Part shown: one piece after another, positions 20,433-29,241 of the stretch
Numbering within the stretch: the stretch's first letter is position 1
How the letters are laid out: each line of letters opens with the position of its first letter
The notes under the pieces: model-generated
The model's input: only the letters and a program-made list of their open reading frames with translations
Told to the model about the DNA's origin: nothing
Database searches by the model: none
Source: Paraburkholderia haematera
Lineage (GTDB): Bacteria > Pseudomonadota > Gammaproteobacteria > Burkholderiales > Burkholderiaceae
Assembly: GCF_905220975.1 (NCBI RefSeq)
Contig: NZ_CAJNBK010000029.1
Coordinates: 1-64,000 of the forward strand
Direction: 5' to 3'
Length of the DNA stretch: 64,000 nucleotides
Translations under genes and position numbers: made by a program

Positions 20433-21449
20433 ATGAAAATCGGAATCGTCAATGACCTGCCCCTCGCCGTCGAAGCGCTGCGCCGCGCGCTTGCCGCGCG
20501 CCACGACTACGACGTGCTGTGGGTCGCGCAGGACGGCCAGCAGGCGGTCGATTTCTGCACCGCGCAACGGCCCGACATCGTGCTGATGGACCTCGTGATG
20601 CCGAACGTCGACGGCATCGAAGCCACGCGCCGCATCATGGCGAAAGCGCCGTGCGCGATTTTGATCGTGACCGTCGACGTGGGCGCGAACGCGTGGCGCG
20701 TCTACGAAGCCATGGGCGCGGGCGCGCTCGATGCGGTCGATACGCCCTCGCTGAGCGGCCCGGACGCGCACAAGAGCATCGCCACCCTGATCGCGAAGAT
20801 CGACCGCATCGGCGCGCTGGTCGCGGAGCGCAATACGCCAGGCGCCGCGGCGGCGGCGGGTCCGGCAAGCGTGACGACTCGCGACACGCCGCTGGTGGCG
20901 ATCGGCGCTTCGGCGGGCGGCCCGGCGGCCCTTGCCACGCTGCTCGCCGACTTGCCGAAAGATTTCCCGGCTGCCATCGTCATCGTCCAGCACGTCGACG
21001 CGGCGTTCGCCGCAGGCATGGCTGACTGGCTGAATCAGCAATCGGCGCTGCCGGTGCGGATCGCGAGCGAAGGCGACCGGCCGCAAGCGGGCGTCGTCCT
21101 GCTCGCCGCCACCGACGATCATCTGCACTTGAAATTACCCAACGTGCTCGGCTATACGGACGTGCCGGCCGAAACGCCCTATCGGCCTTCCGTCGACGTG
21201 TTTTTTCATAGCGTCGTGGCGCGCTGGCCGGCTCGGGCGATCGGCGTGCTGCTGACCGGCATGGGCCGCGACGGCGCGATCGGCCTCAAGGCGATGCGCA
21301 CCAAGGGTTATCACACCATTGCGCAAGACGAGGCGACCTGCGCCGTGTACGGCATGCCGAAGGCGGCCGCGGCGCTCGACGCCGCCACCGCGATTCTGCC
21401 GCTGCCCCGTATTGCCGCGGCACTCGCCGCCGCCGTCGGTGCACGTTGA
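20433..21449 (+). CDS. wspF: CheB-type methylesterase WspF
   Basis: WspF demethylates WspA and switches the pathway off; loss of WspF raises c-di-GMP in Pseudomonas. The 338-residue product has an N-terminal receiver (MKIGIVNDLPLAVEALRRAL, phospho-Asp in IVLMDLVMPNVDG) and a C-terminal esterase with IGASAGGPAALATLL (Ser), VQHVDAAFA (His) and LLTGMGRDGA (Asp). All catalytic residues are present, so feedback should be intact. It lies 17 bp after wspE. Confidence 0.93.
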   Translation: MKIGIVNDLPLAVEALRRALAARHDYDVLWVAQDGQQAVDFCTAQRPDIVLMDLVMPNVDGIEATRRIMAKAPCAILIVTVDVGANAWRVYEAMGAGALDAVDTPSLSGPDAHKSIATLIAKIDRIGALVAERNTPGAAAAAGPASVTTRDTPLVAIGASAGGPAALATLLADLPKDFPAAIVIVQHVDAAFAAGMADWLNQQSALPVRIASEGDRPQAGVVLLAATDDHLHLKLPNVLGYTDVPAETPYRPSVDVFFHSVVARWPARAIGVLLTGMGRDGAIGLKAMRTKGYHTIAQDEATCAVYGMPKAAAALDAATAILPLPRIAAALAAAVGAR

Positions 21450-21520
21450 GGCCCGGTAAGCGCACACTAGCCGCACATGAGCCCGCTACGACTTATTGAC
21501 ATTTATTCTGGCTGACCCAC

Positions 21521-22630
21521 ATGGACACTTCCAAACCGCTTCAGAACGCCACCGCGCCGGACCTCGCAGAACACGACGCGAACGCGCAGGTGTACGCGGC
21601 GGACGCGCCCAACAGCGCCATCGACGACGCATTGGCGCGCATCCTCGGCAATCCGCCCGCGGCCGAGTGCCCAATCATGGTGCTGCTGGTCGACGATCAG
21701 GCGATCATCGCCGAGGCGATCCGCCAGGCGCTGGCCGGCGAAGGGAGTGTCGATTTTCACTACTGCGCCTCGCCCGAAGAAGCGGTGCGCTGCGCGCAGG
21801 AAACCCGCGCGACGGTGATCCTGCAAGACCTCGTCATGCCGGGCACCGACGGCCTCACCCTCGTGCGGCAATACCGGCAAAATCCGGCGACGCGCGATAT
21901 TCCGATCATCGTGCTATCGACCAAGGAAGAGCCGCTCGTGAAAAGCGCGGCCTTCGCTGCGGGCGCCAACGACTACCTCGTGAAGCTGCCGGATCGCATC
22001 GAGCTGATCGCACGGATTCGCTATCACTCGCGCTCGTATCTGAACCTGCTACAGCGCGACGAGGCCTATCAGGCCCTGCGTCAGTCGCAACAGCAGTTGC
22101 TCGCGACCAATCTGGAACTGCAGCGGCTCACGCATTCGGACGGTTTGACGGGTCTGTCGAATCGCCGTTACCTCGATCAGTATCTGGCCGCCGAATGGCG
22201 TCGCGGCACGCGCGACAAGACCGGCCTCGGTTTTCTGATGATCGACGTGGATAACTTCAAAGCCTACAACGACACCTATGGGCACGTCGCCGGCGACGAA
22301 GTCCTCAAGCGCGTTGCCCATACCATCGAGTCGTGCCTGGGCCGCTCGCCCGATCTCGCGGCGCGGTTCGGCGGTGAAGAGTTTGCGGTGGTGTTGCCGG
22401 GTGCGTCGTCGGGTGGATTGCGCTTGCTCGCTGAAAAGATCCGCCTTGCAATCGAAGGGCTCGGCATTCCGCATGCGGGTTCGACAAGCGGCGTTGTGAC
22501 GATCAGCATCGGCGCGGCGATGATCGTGCCTTCCGGATCCGAACCGGTGACAATGTTGATCGAAGCCGCCGACGTCGGGCTGTATCGGGCGAAACGCGAT
22601 GGAAAGAATCAGGTGGCGGTAAGCGGCTGA
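21521..22630 (+). CDS. wspR: Diguanylate cyclase response regulator WspR
   Basis: WspR is the pathway output and makes c-di-GMP from two GTP. The 369-residue product starts MDTSKPLQNATAPD. The receiver domain (~45-165) has VDDQAIIAEAI, phospho-Asp in ILQDLVMPGTDG and VLSTKEEP. After a helical stalk, the GGDEF domain shows DGLTGLSNRRYLDQYL and the active-site GGEEF in RFGGEEFAVVLPG. RSPD lies five residues before it, matching the inhibitory RxxD site. It is 71 bp after wspF and is the last gene of the operon. Confidence 0.94.
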   Translation: MDTSKPLQNATAPDLAEHDANAQVYAADAPNSAIDDALARILGNPPAAECPIMVLLVDDQAIIAEAIRQALAGEGSVDFHYCASPEEAVRCAQETRATVILQDLVMPGTDGLTLVRQYRQNPATRDIPIIVLSTKEEPLVKSAAFAAGANDYLVKLPDRIELIARIRYHSRSYLNLLQRDEAYQALRQSQQQLLATNLELQRLTHSDGLTGLSNRRYLDQYLAAEWRRGTRDKTGLGFLMIDVDNFKAYNDTYGHVAGDEVLKRVAHTIESCLGRSPDLAARFGGEEFAVVLPGASSGGLRLLAEKIRLAIEGLGIPHAGSTSGVVTISIGAAMIVPSGSEPVTMLIEAADVGLYRAKRDGKNQVAVSG

Positions 22631-22733
22631 TCCGGATTGCCACAGGGCCATACCCACACGCGCTTCGCCGCCTTTATCGACGGGATGACGGCACGAGGCG
22701 CACGTCACGTGGCCTCACGCGATCACCAGGTAG

Positions 22734-23549
22734 TCACTTGGCCGCCGCTGATCCGCGCGTGTAACGCGCGGCCGGCAGCTTATGCGACAGGTTCGGCTGC
22801 AGGTGCTGGCGAGCGTTGTTGAAGCGCTCCCAATCGGCGCCATCCGGCAGCGACGGGATGGTCACCAGCTCACCCTGATCGAGGCCGGCAAGCGCGGCGT
22901 CCACCATGTCCTCGGCGGTCATCACGATCTGCGTGGGAAGATGTTCGACCGCGAGACCGGCGCGGTCCCAGAACGCGGTACTGGTGGCGCCGGGCAGCAC
23001 GGCCTGCAACTGCACGCCCTTGTCGCCCACTTCATGATGCAGCGACTGCGTCAGGTTCAGCACATAGGCCTTGGTGCCGCTGTAGGTGCCGTTCAGCGTC
23101 TCCGGCGACAGCGCGACGATCGACGAGATATTGATCACGATACCGTTGCCCCGCGCCACGAAACCGGGCACCGCCGCCGCCGTCAGGCGCGTCAGCGCCG
23201 TCACATTCAGGTCGATCATGCGTTCGAGCTGATCCACGTCCGAGTCGATCAGCGAAGCCGTCGCGCCAACGCCCGCGTTGTTGACCAGCATCGTGATGCT
23301 GCGGTCGGTCCGCAGACGCTCTTCGATGCGGCGCGTATCGGCTTTGTCGGTGAGATCGGCGGCGACGATATCGACATGGCGGCCGGTTTCGCCGGCAAGG
23401 CGCTCGGCCACGCCGGTCAGGCGCTTGACGTCGCGCGCCACCAGAATCAGGTCGTAGCCGCGGCGCGCGAGGCGGTCCGCATAAACCGCGCCGATACCCG
23501 ACGACGCGCCCGTGATCAATGCCGTGCCCTTGTTTGCTTGCGTTGCCAT
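22734..23549 (-). CDS. Short-chain dehydrogenase/reductase
   Basis: The 271-residue product from MATQANKGTALITGASSGIG is a classical SDR. It has the NAD(P)-binding motif TGASSGIG, NNAG, the catalytic Ser in INISSIVALS and YSGTK as YxxxK. R residues after the second strand (VARDVKRL) suggest NADP use. The substrate cannot be told from sequence. The start has AAGGAGAG at good spacing. It is divergent from a GlxA-type regulator, which likely controls it. Confidence 0.88.
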   Translation of the reverse strand: MATQANKGTALITGASSGIGAVYADRLARRGYDLILVARDVKRLTGVAERLAGETGRHVDIVAADLTDKADTRRIEERLRTDRSITMLVNNAGVGATASLIDSDVDQLERMIDLNVTALTRLTAAAVPGFVARGNGIVINISSIVALSPETLNGTYSGTKAYVLNLTQSLHHEVGDKGVQLQAVLPGATSTAFWDRAGLAVEHLPTQIVMTAEDMVDAALAGLDQGELVTIPSLPDGADWERFNNARQHLQPNLSHKLPAARYTRGSAAAK

Positions 23550-23686
23550 CTGAAACTCTCCTTGCGGGCTTTGCGCGTCACGCGTGAGCCCTGATCGATG
23601 AATGGGGACAAACCGAAACTTCCGCCGCTGTGCCTTTTTTGTGAGCATCGCGGTGTTGACGAGAGGAGTCTAGGCGCGTAGCCTCT

Positions 23687-23721
23687 TGTCTCAAATGTCG
23701 TATTTGCCTCGTTTTGGGACA
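23687..23721. promoter_or_regulatory. Candidate operator between the SDR and GlxA-type genes
   Basis: TGTCTCAAAT and TTTTGGGACA are imperfect inverted arms (8 of 10 positions pair) separated by 15 bp. They end 5 bp before the regulator ATG, so binding would block its own transcription or translation. Confidence 0.4.
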
Positions 23722-23726
23722 TCGCA

Positions 23727-24662
23727 ATGAGACGCGTCGGCGTGGTGGTTTTCCCCGGCTTCCAGATCCTCGATATGGTGGCGATCTCCGTGTTCGAGCT
23801 GGCGAACCTCGAAGCCGGGCAGCCGGAGTACAAGGTGGACGTCATCTCCGAACGGGGCGGGATGGTGCGCAGCTCATCGGGCGTCGAGATCGCCACGCAA
23901 CCGTTTGGCGATCCGGCGTATGACACGGTGGTTGTGACCGGCGCGATGCAGATCGAGCCGTCATCGGCGGGCTTGCTGGCGTTTTTGAACGACGCCCTCG
24001 CCGCCTCGCGCCGCACCACCAGCATCTGCACGGGCGCTTTCGTGCTGGCCGAAGCAGGCATCCTCGACGGCCGGCATGCCACGACCCACTGGTACCACGC
24101 CCGCGAATTGCAACAGCGCTTCCCCGATACCCGTATCGACGAAGACCGCATCTTTATCGTCGACGGCTCGGTGTGGACCTCGGCCGGCATGACGGCGTGC
24201 ATCGACCTGTGCCTGGCGCTGATCGAAAGCGACCTCGGCGTCGCGGTATCGCGCGCCATCGCCAAGAAGCTTGTGGTTTATCACCGGCGCACGGGCGGCC
24301 AGTCGCAGTTCTCGGCCATGCTCGACCTGGAACCGAAGTCCGACCGCATTCAGGACGCGCTGTCATACGCAAAGAGCCATCTGCGCGAGCCGTTGACGGT
24401 CGAGCAGCTCGCCGACGTCGCGCATCTGAGCCCCCGTCAGTTCAGCCGCGCCTTTCGCGACGAAACGCGCCAATCGCCGGCCAAAGCCATCGAGGCGCTG
24501 CGTGTGGAGGCCGCGCGCGCCATGCTCGAAGCGGGCCGTCACTCGATGGAAGCCGTCGCTGCCGAAACCGGTTTCGTCGACACCGAACGGATGCGGCGCG
24601 CGTTTTTGCGCGCGTTCGGCCAGCCGCCGCAAGCGATCAAACGCGCAGCCCGCGCGTTGTAG
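23727..24662 (+). CDS. GlxA-family transcriptional regulator (DJ-1/PfpI plus AraC domains)
   Basis: The 311-residue protein has an N-terminal DJ-1/PfpI-like domain (RRVGVVVFPGFQILDMVAISVFELAN, SICTGAFVLAEAGILDGRHATTHW) and a C-terminal AraC domain with two helix-turn-helix units (TVEQLADVAHLSPRQFSRAFRDET; SMEAVAAETGFVDTERMRRAFLRAFGQPP). Such regulators usually control divergent metabolic genes. The neighbouring SDR on the opposite strand is the most likely target. The ligand is unknown. Confidence 0.9.
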   Translation: MRRVGVVVFPGFQILDMVAISVFELANLEAGQPEYKVDVISERGGMVRSSSGVEIATQPFGDPAYDTVVVTGAMQIEPSSAGLLAFLNDALAASRRTTSICTGAFVLAEAGILDGRHATTHWYHARELQQRFPDTRIDEDRIFIVDGSVWTSAGMTACIDLCLALIESDLGVAVSRAIAKKLVVYHRRTGGQSQFSAMLDLEPKSDRIQDALSYAKSHLREPLTVEQLADVAHLSPRQFSRAFRDETRQSPAKAIEALRVEAARAMLEAGRHSMEAVAAETGFVDTERMRRAFLRAFGQPPQAIKRAARAL

Positions 24663-24744
24663 CTGTGCGCTGTAACAGAGGTGGTGGAGAATATCGCCGA
24701 GAGCAGTTCTACCTTGAACCCTACGGCAACCTAGAGGACGCGTG

Positions 24745-25170
24745 ATGAACTACGACGACAGCAATCCCTTCGCGAAGATTCTGCGCGGCGAACTACCCTG
24801 CATCAAAGTGGCGGAAAGCGATGCGGCGCTGGCCTTCATGGATCTGATGCCGCAAGCGGACGGCCACATGCTGATCGTGCCGAAGGAAGCGGCGGTTGAG
24901 ATTTTCGAGTTGTCGGACGCCTCGACGGTGGCCTGCATGCGCATGACACAGAAGCTCGCCATCGCCGTTCGTGCGGCCTTGCGCCCCGACGGTGTGTTCA
25001 TCGGACAATTCAACGGCGCAGCGGCGGGACAAACGGTGCCGCACGTGCATTTTCACGTGATCCCGCGCTGGGAAGGGCAGCCGCTGCGCATGCATGCGCG
25101 CGAAGTCGCCGATGCGGCCACGCTCGAAGCGCTGGCCACGCGCATTCGCGACCATTGGCGCGCTCACTGA
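24745..25170 (+). CDS. HIT-family nucleotide-binding hydrolase
   Basis: The 141-residue protein begins MNYDDSNPFAKILRGELPC and carries the histidine triad HVHFHVIPRW. HIT proteins of this size are small nucleotide hydrolases or transferases, but the substrate is not predictable. A GTG precedes the chosen ATG directly. It follows the GlxA-type gene by 82 bp on the same strand, and a terminator lies 130 bp downstream. Confidence 0.88.
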   Translation: MNYDDSNPFAKILRGELPCIKVAESDAALAFMDLMPQADGHMLIVPKEAAVEIFELSDASTVACMRMTQKLAIAVRAALRPDGVFIGQFNGAAAGQTVPHVHFHVIPRWEGQPLRMHAREVADAATLEALATRIRDHWRAH

Positions 25171-25417
25171 CGCCGGGCGCGGCGCAACCGGTCATGCCCC
25201 GTAATATGTGTAATGGCCGGTGAAACCAGCCGTACGCCCTGTCCGGCTAGACTGGCGTCTGCCTTGTACCCGCAAGGCATTGAGTGTGGATCTCTTCTTA
25301 GCCTGCCCGAAACGGCAGGCTTTTTTATTTGCGGGTCGAGTTCGTGAATTGCCCTCGCCTCACGGCGACACTTGCAGCACGACGATCCATGCGGCTCACT
25401 GGCGACTCACCACCGGC
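25171..25417. other. Non-coding stretch with an intrinsic terminator
   Basis: No gene is evident. The stretch holds the terminator at 25301-25326. Upstream of it lies a structured, GC-balanced 100 bp that could be a 3' UTR or a small RNA; I found no clear promoter. Confidence 0.4.
25301..25326 (+). terminator. Intrinsic terminator
   Basis: GCCTGCC-CGAAAC-GGCAGGC followed by TTTTTT is a classic hairpin plus U tract. It probably ends transcripts from the HIT gene. Confidence 0.85.
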
Positions 25418-25636
25418 TCAAAGCCGATGCCGCGTGCGCCGCAGCGGATGCCGCCAGTCGATGCGGCGCGGTTTCGCCGGCACCGTCCGCAAATCGTGCA
25501 GATCGTGCAGATGGCGATGCTCCTGCCACAATTCATCGGAGAAAAGAAACGCGACGATGAGTAGCGGGACGACCAGAAAGGCGCCCAATATCAAGTGCTC
25601 GATCACGGTAGCCTCCATCGCTAGAGCATGATTCAT
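25418..25636 (-). CDS. Small hydrophobic protein, hypothetical
   Basis: A 72-residue frame from MNHALAMEATVIEHLILG contains one strong transmembrane helix (LILGAFLVVPLLIVAFLF) followed by a His/Arg-rich tail (DELWQEHRHLHDLHDLRT). An ATG six codons in (25618) is an alternative. No good ribosome-binding site is visible for either. The helix in a region otherwise without genes makes it plausible, but I do not recognise it. Confidence 0.45.
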   Translation of the reverse strand: MNHALAMEATVIEHLILGAFLVVPLLIVAFLFSDELWQEHRHLHDLHDLRTVPAKPRRIDWRHPLRRTRHRL

Positions 25637-25883
25637 TGTAGAGCACCGCATGTGCCCGTACGGTGCCGGGCCCCTCACAAATTTGCGATAACCGGCCTGC
25701 GACAACGCGACGCCCCACCCCGGCCGAACCCGCGCGGCGCCTCGCGCTTTGCAAGAACGACCTGCGCAGGAACTGGACCTTGCAAGAACTCCCCGCGCCG
25801 AGCCCGGACTAACAGGAAACGCAAGCCGCGAGCTCCCGCATTGAGCTTGCGCACTCAAATCAATAATTCTCAAGGGGAATCCA

Positions 25884-26426
25884 ATGACTATCGAACGCAG
25901 CAGCGAACTGACCCTGCGCCCGCTCGAGCGCACCGATCTGCGCTTCGTTCACGAAGTGAACAACAACGCGAAGATCATGCGTTACTGGTTCGAAGAGCCC
26001 TATGAAACGTTCTCTGAACTGACGCAGCTGTATGACCAGCACGTGCACGATCTGCGCGAGCGACGCTTCGTGGCGATCGACAATGGCGGCCAGACCGTTG
26101 GCGTCGTCGAGTTGATCGAGCTGGACTATATCCACCGGCGCGGCGAGTTCCAGATCATCATCGCGCCAGTTGCGCAGGGCCGCGGCTACGCCACCGTCGC
26201 CACGCGGCTTGCTATCGACTATGCGTTTTCGGTGCTGAACCTGCGCAAGGTCTACCTGATCGTCGACAAGTCGAATACCGCTGCCATCCACGTCTATGAG
26301 AAGTGCGGTTTCCGGCACGAGGCCGAGCTGATCGAGGAATTTTTCGGCAATGGCCGTTATCACAATGCGTTGCGCATGTGCATGTTCCAGTCCGAGTTCT
26401 TCAAGGCCCATCAGAACGGCGAGTGA
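25884..26426 (+). CDS. speG: Spermidine N-acetyltransferase SpeG
   Basis: SpeG transfers acetyl from acetyl-CoA to spermidine or spermine, limiting polyamine toxicity. The 180-residue GNAT protein closely follows the E. coli SpeG pattern: [55 protein letters not shown] (acetyl-CoA loop), [12 protein letters not shown] and [14 protein letters not shown] lies 8 bp before the ATG. It stands alone, with no polyamine genes beside it. Confidence 0.93.
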   Translation: MTIERSSELTLRPLERTDLRFVHEVNNNAKIMRYWFEEPYETFSELTQLYDQHVHDLRERRFVAIDNGGQTVGVVELIELDYIHRRGEFQIIIAPVAQGRGYATVATRLAIDYAFSVLNLRKVYLIVDKSNTAAIHVYEKCGFRHEAELIEEFFGNGRYHNALRMCMFQSEFFKAHQNGE

Positions 26427-26870
26427 GCTCAACCAGCGTTGCCAGGGGCGCCATGTTGCGTCACCTGGCACACCTGGCACCGTTTATCTTCTGTATACAC
26501 ACCGTTATTTCGTGATTTTTTATTAGTCGGAGGAATGACTTTGTGTGCAATGCACCAAGTCCATCCGTTAATTGTATTAATTCACTTAATTGGTGCCTCT
26601 CGTTTACGCGAATATGTGCCGCAAAGCTTTACTGGTTAAAGCGGTGCGCCCTGCCCGTCTTTTAGTTATCCGTTTCAATCCGCCCTGTTTAAGCCGCTGC
26701 TCAAGGTTTAAGCGGGTGCGACAGGTGGTGCGACAATTCGCCGCTGTTGCGACCGCACACAAGATGTGCTTGTCGTTCTCTCGCGTTCTCCTAAAGTGCA
26801 ACGTGCGGGTTCGACGTTAAAGTTAAATACATAGCTAACCTGAGTAATTCAACCCGCACCGGAGGAAAAA
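26427..26870. other. AT-rich gene-free stretch
   Basis: About 440 bp without a convincing gene, clearly richer in A and T than the rest of the window. It includes the doublet CACCTGGCA-CACCTGGCA and must hold the promoter of the exported protein at 26871. I see no other assignable element. Confidence 0.5.
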
Positions 26871-27209
26871 ATGAAGACGCGAATCGCCCTTGTTTTCGCC
26901 ATTGCGGGTTTGGCTGCCGCTTCTGTTCAGGCGCAAGACGTCATGGTAAAGCCGCAGCAAACCATTCAGTTCAAGGCCAACGCGTATGGTTGCCTGTCGA
27001 AGGATAAACTCGACGCCGCCGATGTGCATGCGCAAGCCGGTGAACAGCAAAAGATGCAGGAATTCTTCTCCGGATATCAGTGCGTCTCAACGCCTGAGAA
27101 CTCGAGTTTCCGCGTTGTGCGCGTGGTCGGCCACGATGTCGAATTCGTGAATGCCGCCAATAGCGATACACAAGGCCTCTGGGCAAACGATCGATTTATC
27201 AAGCAGTAA
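26871..27209 (+). CDS. Small exported protein, hypothetical
   Basis: The 112-residue protein begins with a signal peptide (MKTRIALVFAIAGLAAASVQAQD, cleavage after VQA). The mature ~90 residues hold two cysteines (YGCLSK, YQCVSTP) that could form a disulfide. GGAGG lies just before the ATG, and a terminator follows 15 bp after the stop, so it is a monocistronic gene. I do not recognise the family. Confidence 0.75.
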   Translation: MKTRIALVFAIAGLAAASVQAQDVMVKPQQTIQFKANAYGCLSKDKLDAADVHAQAGEQQKMQEFFSGYQCVSTPENSSFRVVRVVGHDVEFVNAANSDTQGLWANDRFIKQ

Positions 27210-27223
27210 GCCGAACACCCATG

Positions 27224-27250
27224 CCCCGGCGAAATGCCGGGGTTTTTATT
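27224..27250 (+). terminator. Intrinsic terminator after the exported protein gene
   Basis: CCCCGGC-GAAAT-GCCGGGG followed by TTTTTATT. Confidence 0.9.
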
Positions 27251-27304
27251 TGTGCCATCGACCCTCCGACTTTAAAAGTGGGCGGTTGGGAACCTGTGAG
27301 TTAT

Positions 27305-27338
27305 AAAACGGCTGGGCATGGCATGCCCGGCCGTTTTT
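27305..27338. terminator. Bidirectional terminator-like hairpin
   Basis: AAAACGGC and GGCCGTTTTT flank an inner GGGCATG/CATGCCC stem. It lies in the convergent gap before the dehydratase gene. Confidence 0.7.
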
Positions 27339-27374
27339 ATTGCCGCTAGCTTTTTCCATGGTGTGAAGACGATG

Positions 27375-27409
27375 AAAAAAGCCGATGCGGGCTTTCGGTC
27401 CGCATCGGC
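27375..27409 (-). terminator. Intrinsic terminator of the ara-type operon
   Basis: On the minus strand GCCGATGCGG and CCGCATCGGC form a 10 bp stem followed by TTTTTT. It lies 54 bp after the dehydratase stop and so ends the transporter-dehydratase transcript. Confidence 0.85.
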
Positions 27410-27462
27410 AATACGCCTTCTCGCAAAGCGCAGGGAGAAACGTCCAGCCGGTCACATGGCGA

Positions 27463-29196
27463 TCAATGCGAATCGCGCGGCACCGGCGCGCCGCTCGATC
27501 CGACCAGGAAGTCGAGATCCGCGCCCTGATCCGCTTGCAGCACGTGTTCGACGTAGAGCTTGTAGTAGCCGCGCGTGGGCGGCGCAGGCGGCTGCCACGC
27601 GGCACGGCGCCGCGCGAGCTCTTCGTCGGTGACGTCCAGATGGAGACGGCGCGCGTCGACGTCGAGTTCGATCATGTCGCCGGTTTGCACGAACGCGAGC
27701 GGCCCGCCCGCGGCCGCTTCGGGCGATACATGCAGCACCACCGAGCCATACGCCGTGCCGCTCATGCGGCCGTCGGAAATGCGCACCATGTCCGTGATAC
27801 CTTTTTGCAGCACCTTCTTCGGCAGCGGCATGTTGCCGACTTCCGCAAAGCCTGGATAACCCTTCGGCCCCGCCCCCTTGAGCACCATGATGCAGTGCTC
27901 GTCGATATCGAGCGATTCGTCGTCGATCTTCGCGTGCAATTCTTCGATATTCTCGAACACCACCGCGCGGCCGCGATGCTTCAGCAGTTGCGGCGTCGCG
28001 GCCGAGGGCTTGATCACCGCGCCGTTCGGCGCCAGGTTGCCCTTGAGCACCGCAATGCCGGCCTTCGGCTTGAACGGCTCGGCGAAGCGCGTGATCACCT
28101 TCTCATCGTGATTCGGCGCGTTGCGCACGTTGTCCCAGATCGTCTTGCCGTTCACCGTCAGCGCTTCGCGGTGCAGCAGGCCTTGCTCGCCGAGTTGCTT
28201 GAGCACCGCGGGCAAGCCGCCCGCGTAGTAAAAGTCTTCCATCAGGAATTCGCCTGACGGCTGCAGATTCACCAGACACGGCACGTTCGAACCGAGCTCC
28301 CAGTCCTCCAGCGAAAGCGGCACGCCGATGCGCTTGGCCAGCGCGATCAGATGAACGACCGCATTGGTCGAGCCGCCGATCGCCGCGTTTGTGCGGATCG
28401 CGTTTTCAAACGCCTGGCGCGTGAGGATCTTGTCCATCGTCAGGTCCTCGCGGACCATATCGACGATGCGCCGCCCAGCCAGATGCGCGAGCACCTGCCG
28501 GCGTGCATCGACCGCGGGAATCGCCGCATTGTGCGGCAAGCCCATGCCGAGCGACTCGACCATCGAAGCCATCGTCGACGCGGTGCCCATCGTCATGCAA
28601 TGGCCGCGCGAGCGGTTCATGCAGGATTCGGCTTCGGTGAATTCTTCCTGCGTCATCGTCCCGGCGCGCACTTCCTCGGACATCTGCCAGACACCCGTGC
28701 CGGAGCCGATGTTCTTGCCGCGAAAGCGGCCATTGAGCATCGGGCCGCCGGAAACGGCAAGCGCCGGCAAATTGCACGACGCCGCACCCATCAGCAGCGC
28801 GGGCGTCGTCTTATCGCAGCCGACCAGCAGAATCACGCCGTCCATCGGATTGCCGCGAATCGACTCCTCGACGTCCATCGAAGCGAGGTTGCGAAACAGC
28901 ATCGCGGTAGGCCGCAAATTGGTTTCGCCGAGCGACATCACCGGAAACTCGAGCGGCAAACCGCCCGCTTCGTGCACGCCTTTTTTCACGTACTCGGCGA
29001 GCTCGCGAAAATGGGCATTGCAAGGCGTCAGTTCGGACCACGTATTGCAGATGCCGATCACCGGCCGCCCGTCGAATTCGTCGTGCGGAATGCCCTGGTT
29101 TTTCATCCACGAGCGATGCAGAAAACCGTCGCGGTCTTTGAGGCCGAACCACGCCTGGCTGCGCAGCGGCTTTTTAGTCTGGTTGGAATCAGCCAT
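27463..29196 (-). CDS. Sugar-acid dehydratase of the IlvD/Edd family, probably L-arabonate dehydratase
   Basis: The enzyme dehydrates a sugar acid to a 2-keto-3-deoxy acid. The 577-residue protein from MADSNQTKKPLRSQAWFGL has the Fe-S ligands of the family in VIGICNTWSELTPCNAHF, LLVGCDKTTPALLMGA and SRGHCMTMGTASTMA, plus GGSTNAVVHL. Length and N-terminus fit pentonate dehydratases better than IlvD. Together with AraFGH and a GbpR-like regulator this points to L-arabonate, but xylonate or galactonate cannot be excluded. AGGAG precedes the ATG at 29194-29196. The genes for the next steps are not in this window. Confidence 0.85.
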   Translation of the reverse strand: MADSNQTKKPLRSQAWFGLKDRDGFLHRSWMKNQGIPHDEFDGRPVIGICNTWSELTPCNAHFRELAEYVKKGVHEAGGLPLEFPVMSLGETNLRPTAMLFRNLASMDVEESIRGNPMDGVILLVGCDKTTPALLMGAASCNLPALAVSGGPMLNGRFRGKNIGSGTGVWQMSEEVRAGTMTQEEFTEAESCMNRSRGHCMTMGTASTMASMVESLGMGLPHNAAIPAVDARRQVLAHLAGRRIVDMVREDLTMDKILTRQAFENAIRTNAAIGGSTNAVVHLIALAKRIGVPLSLEDWELGSNVPCLVNLQPSGEFLMEDFYYAGGLPAVLKQLGEQGLLHREALTVNGKTIWDNVRNAPNHDEKVITRFAEPFKPKAGIAVLKGNLAPNGAVIKPSAATPQLLKHRGRAVVFENIEELHAKIDDESLDIDEHCIMVLKGAGPKGYPGFAEVGNMPLPKKVLQKGITDMVRISDGRMSGTAYGSVVLHVSPEAAAGGPLAFVQTGDMIELDVDARRLHLDVTDEELARRRAAWQPPAPPTRGYYKLYVEHVLQADQGADLDFLVGSSGAPVPRDSH

Positions 29197-29241
29197 GAAA
29201 TCTCCTGTTGGCAAGCATGTGGGGCGGGGCGCGCGTCAGCG

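Noticed and set aside
24742-24744. GTG immediately before the HIT ATG as the start
   Set aside because: The adjacent ATG is the more likely initiator and fits the family start equally well.
25171-25330. tRNA or known small RNA before the terminator
   Set aside because: No cloverleaf or anticodon stem can be drawn and no clear promoter is visible.
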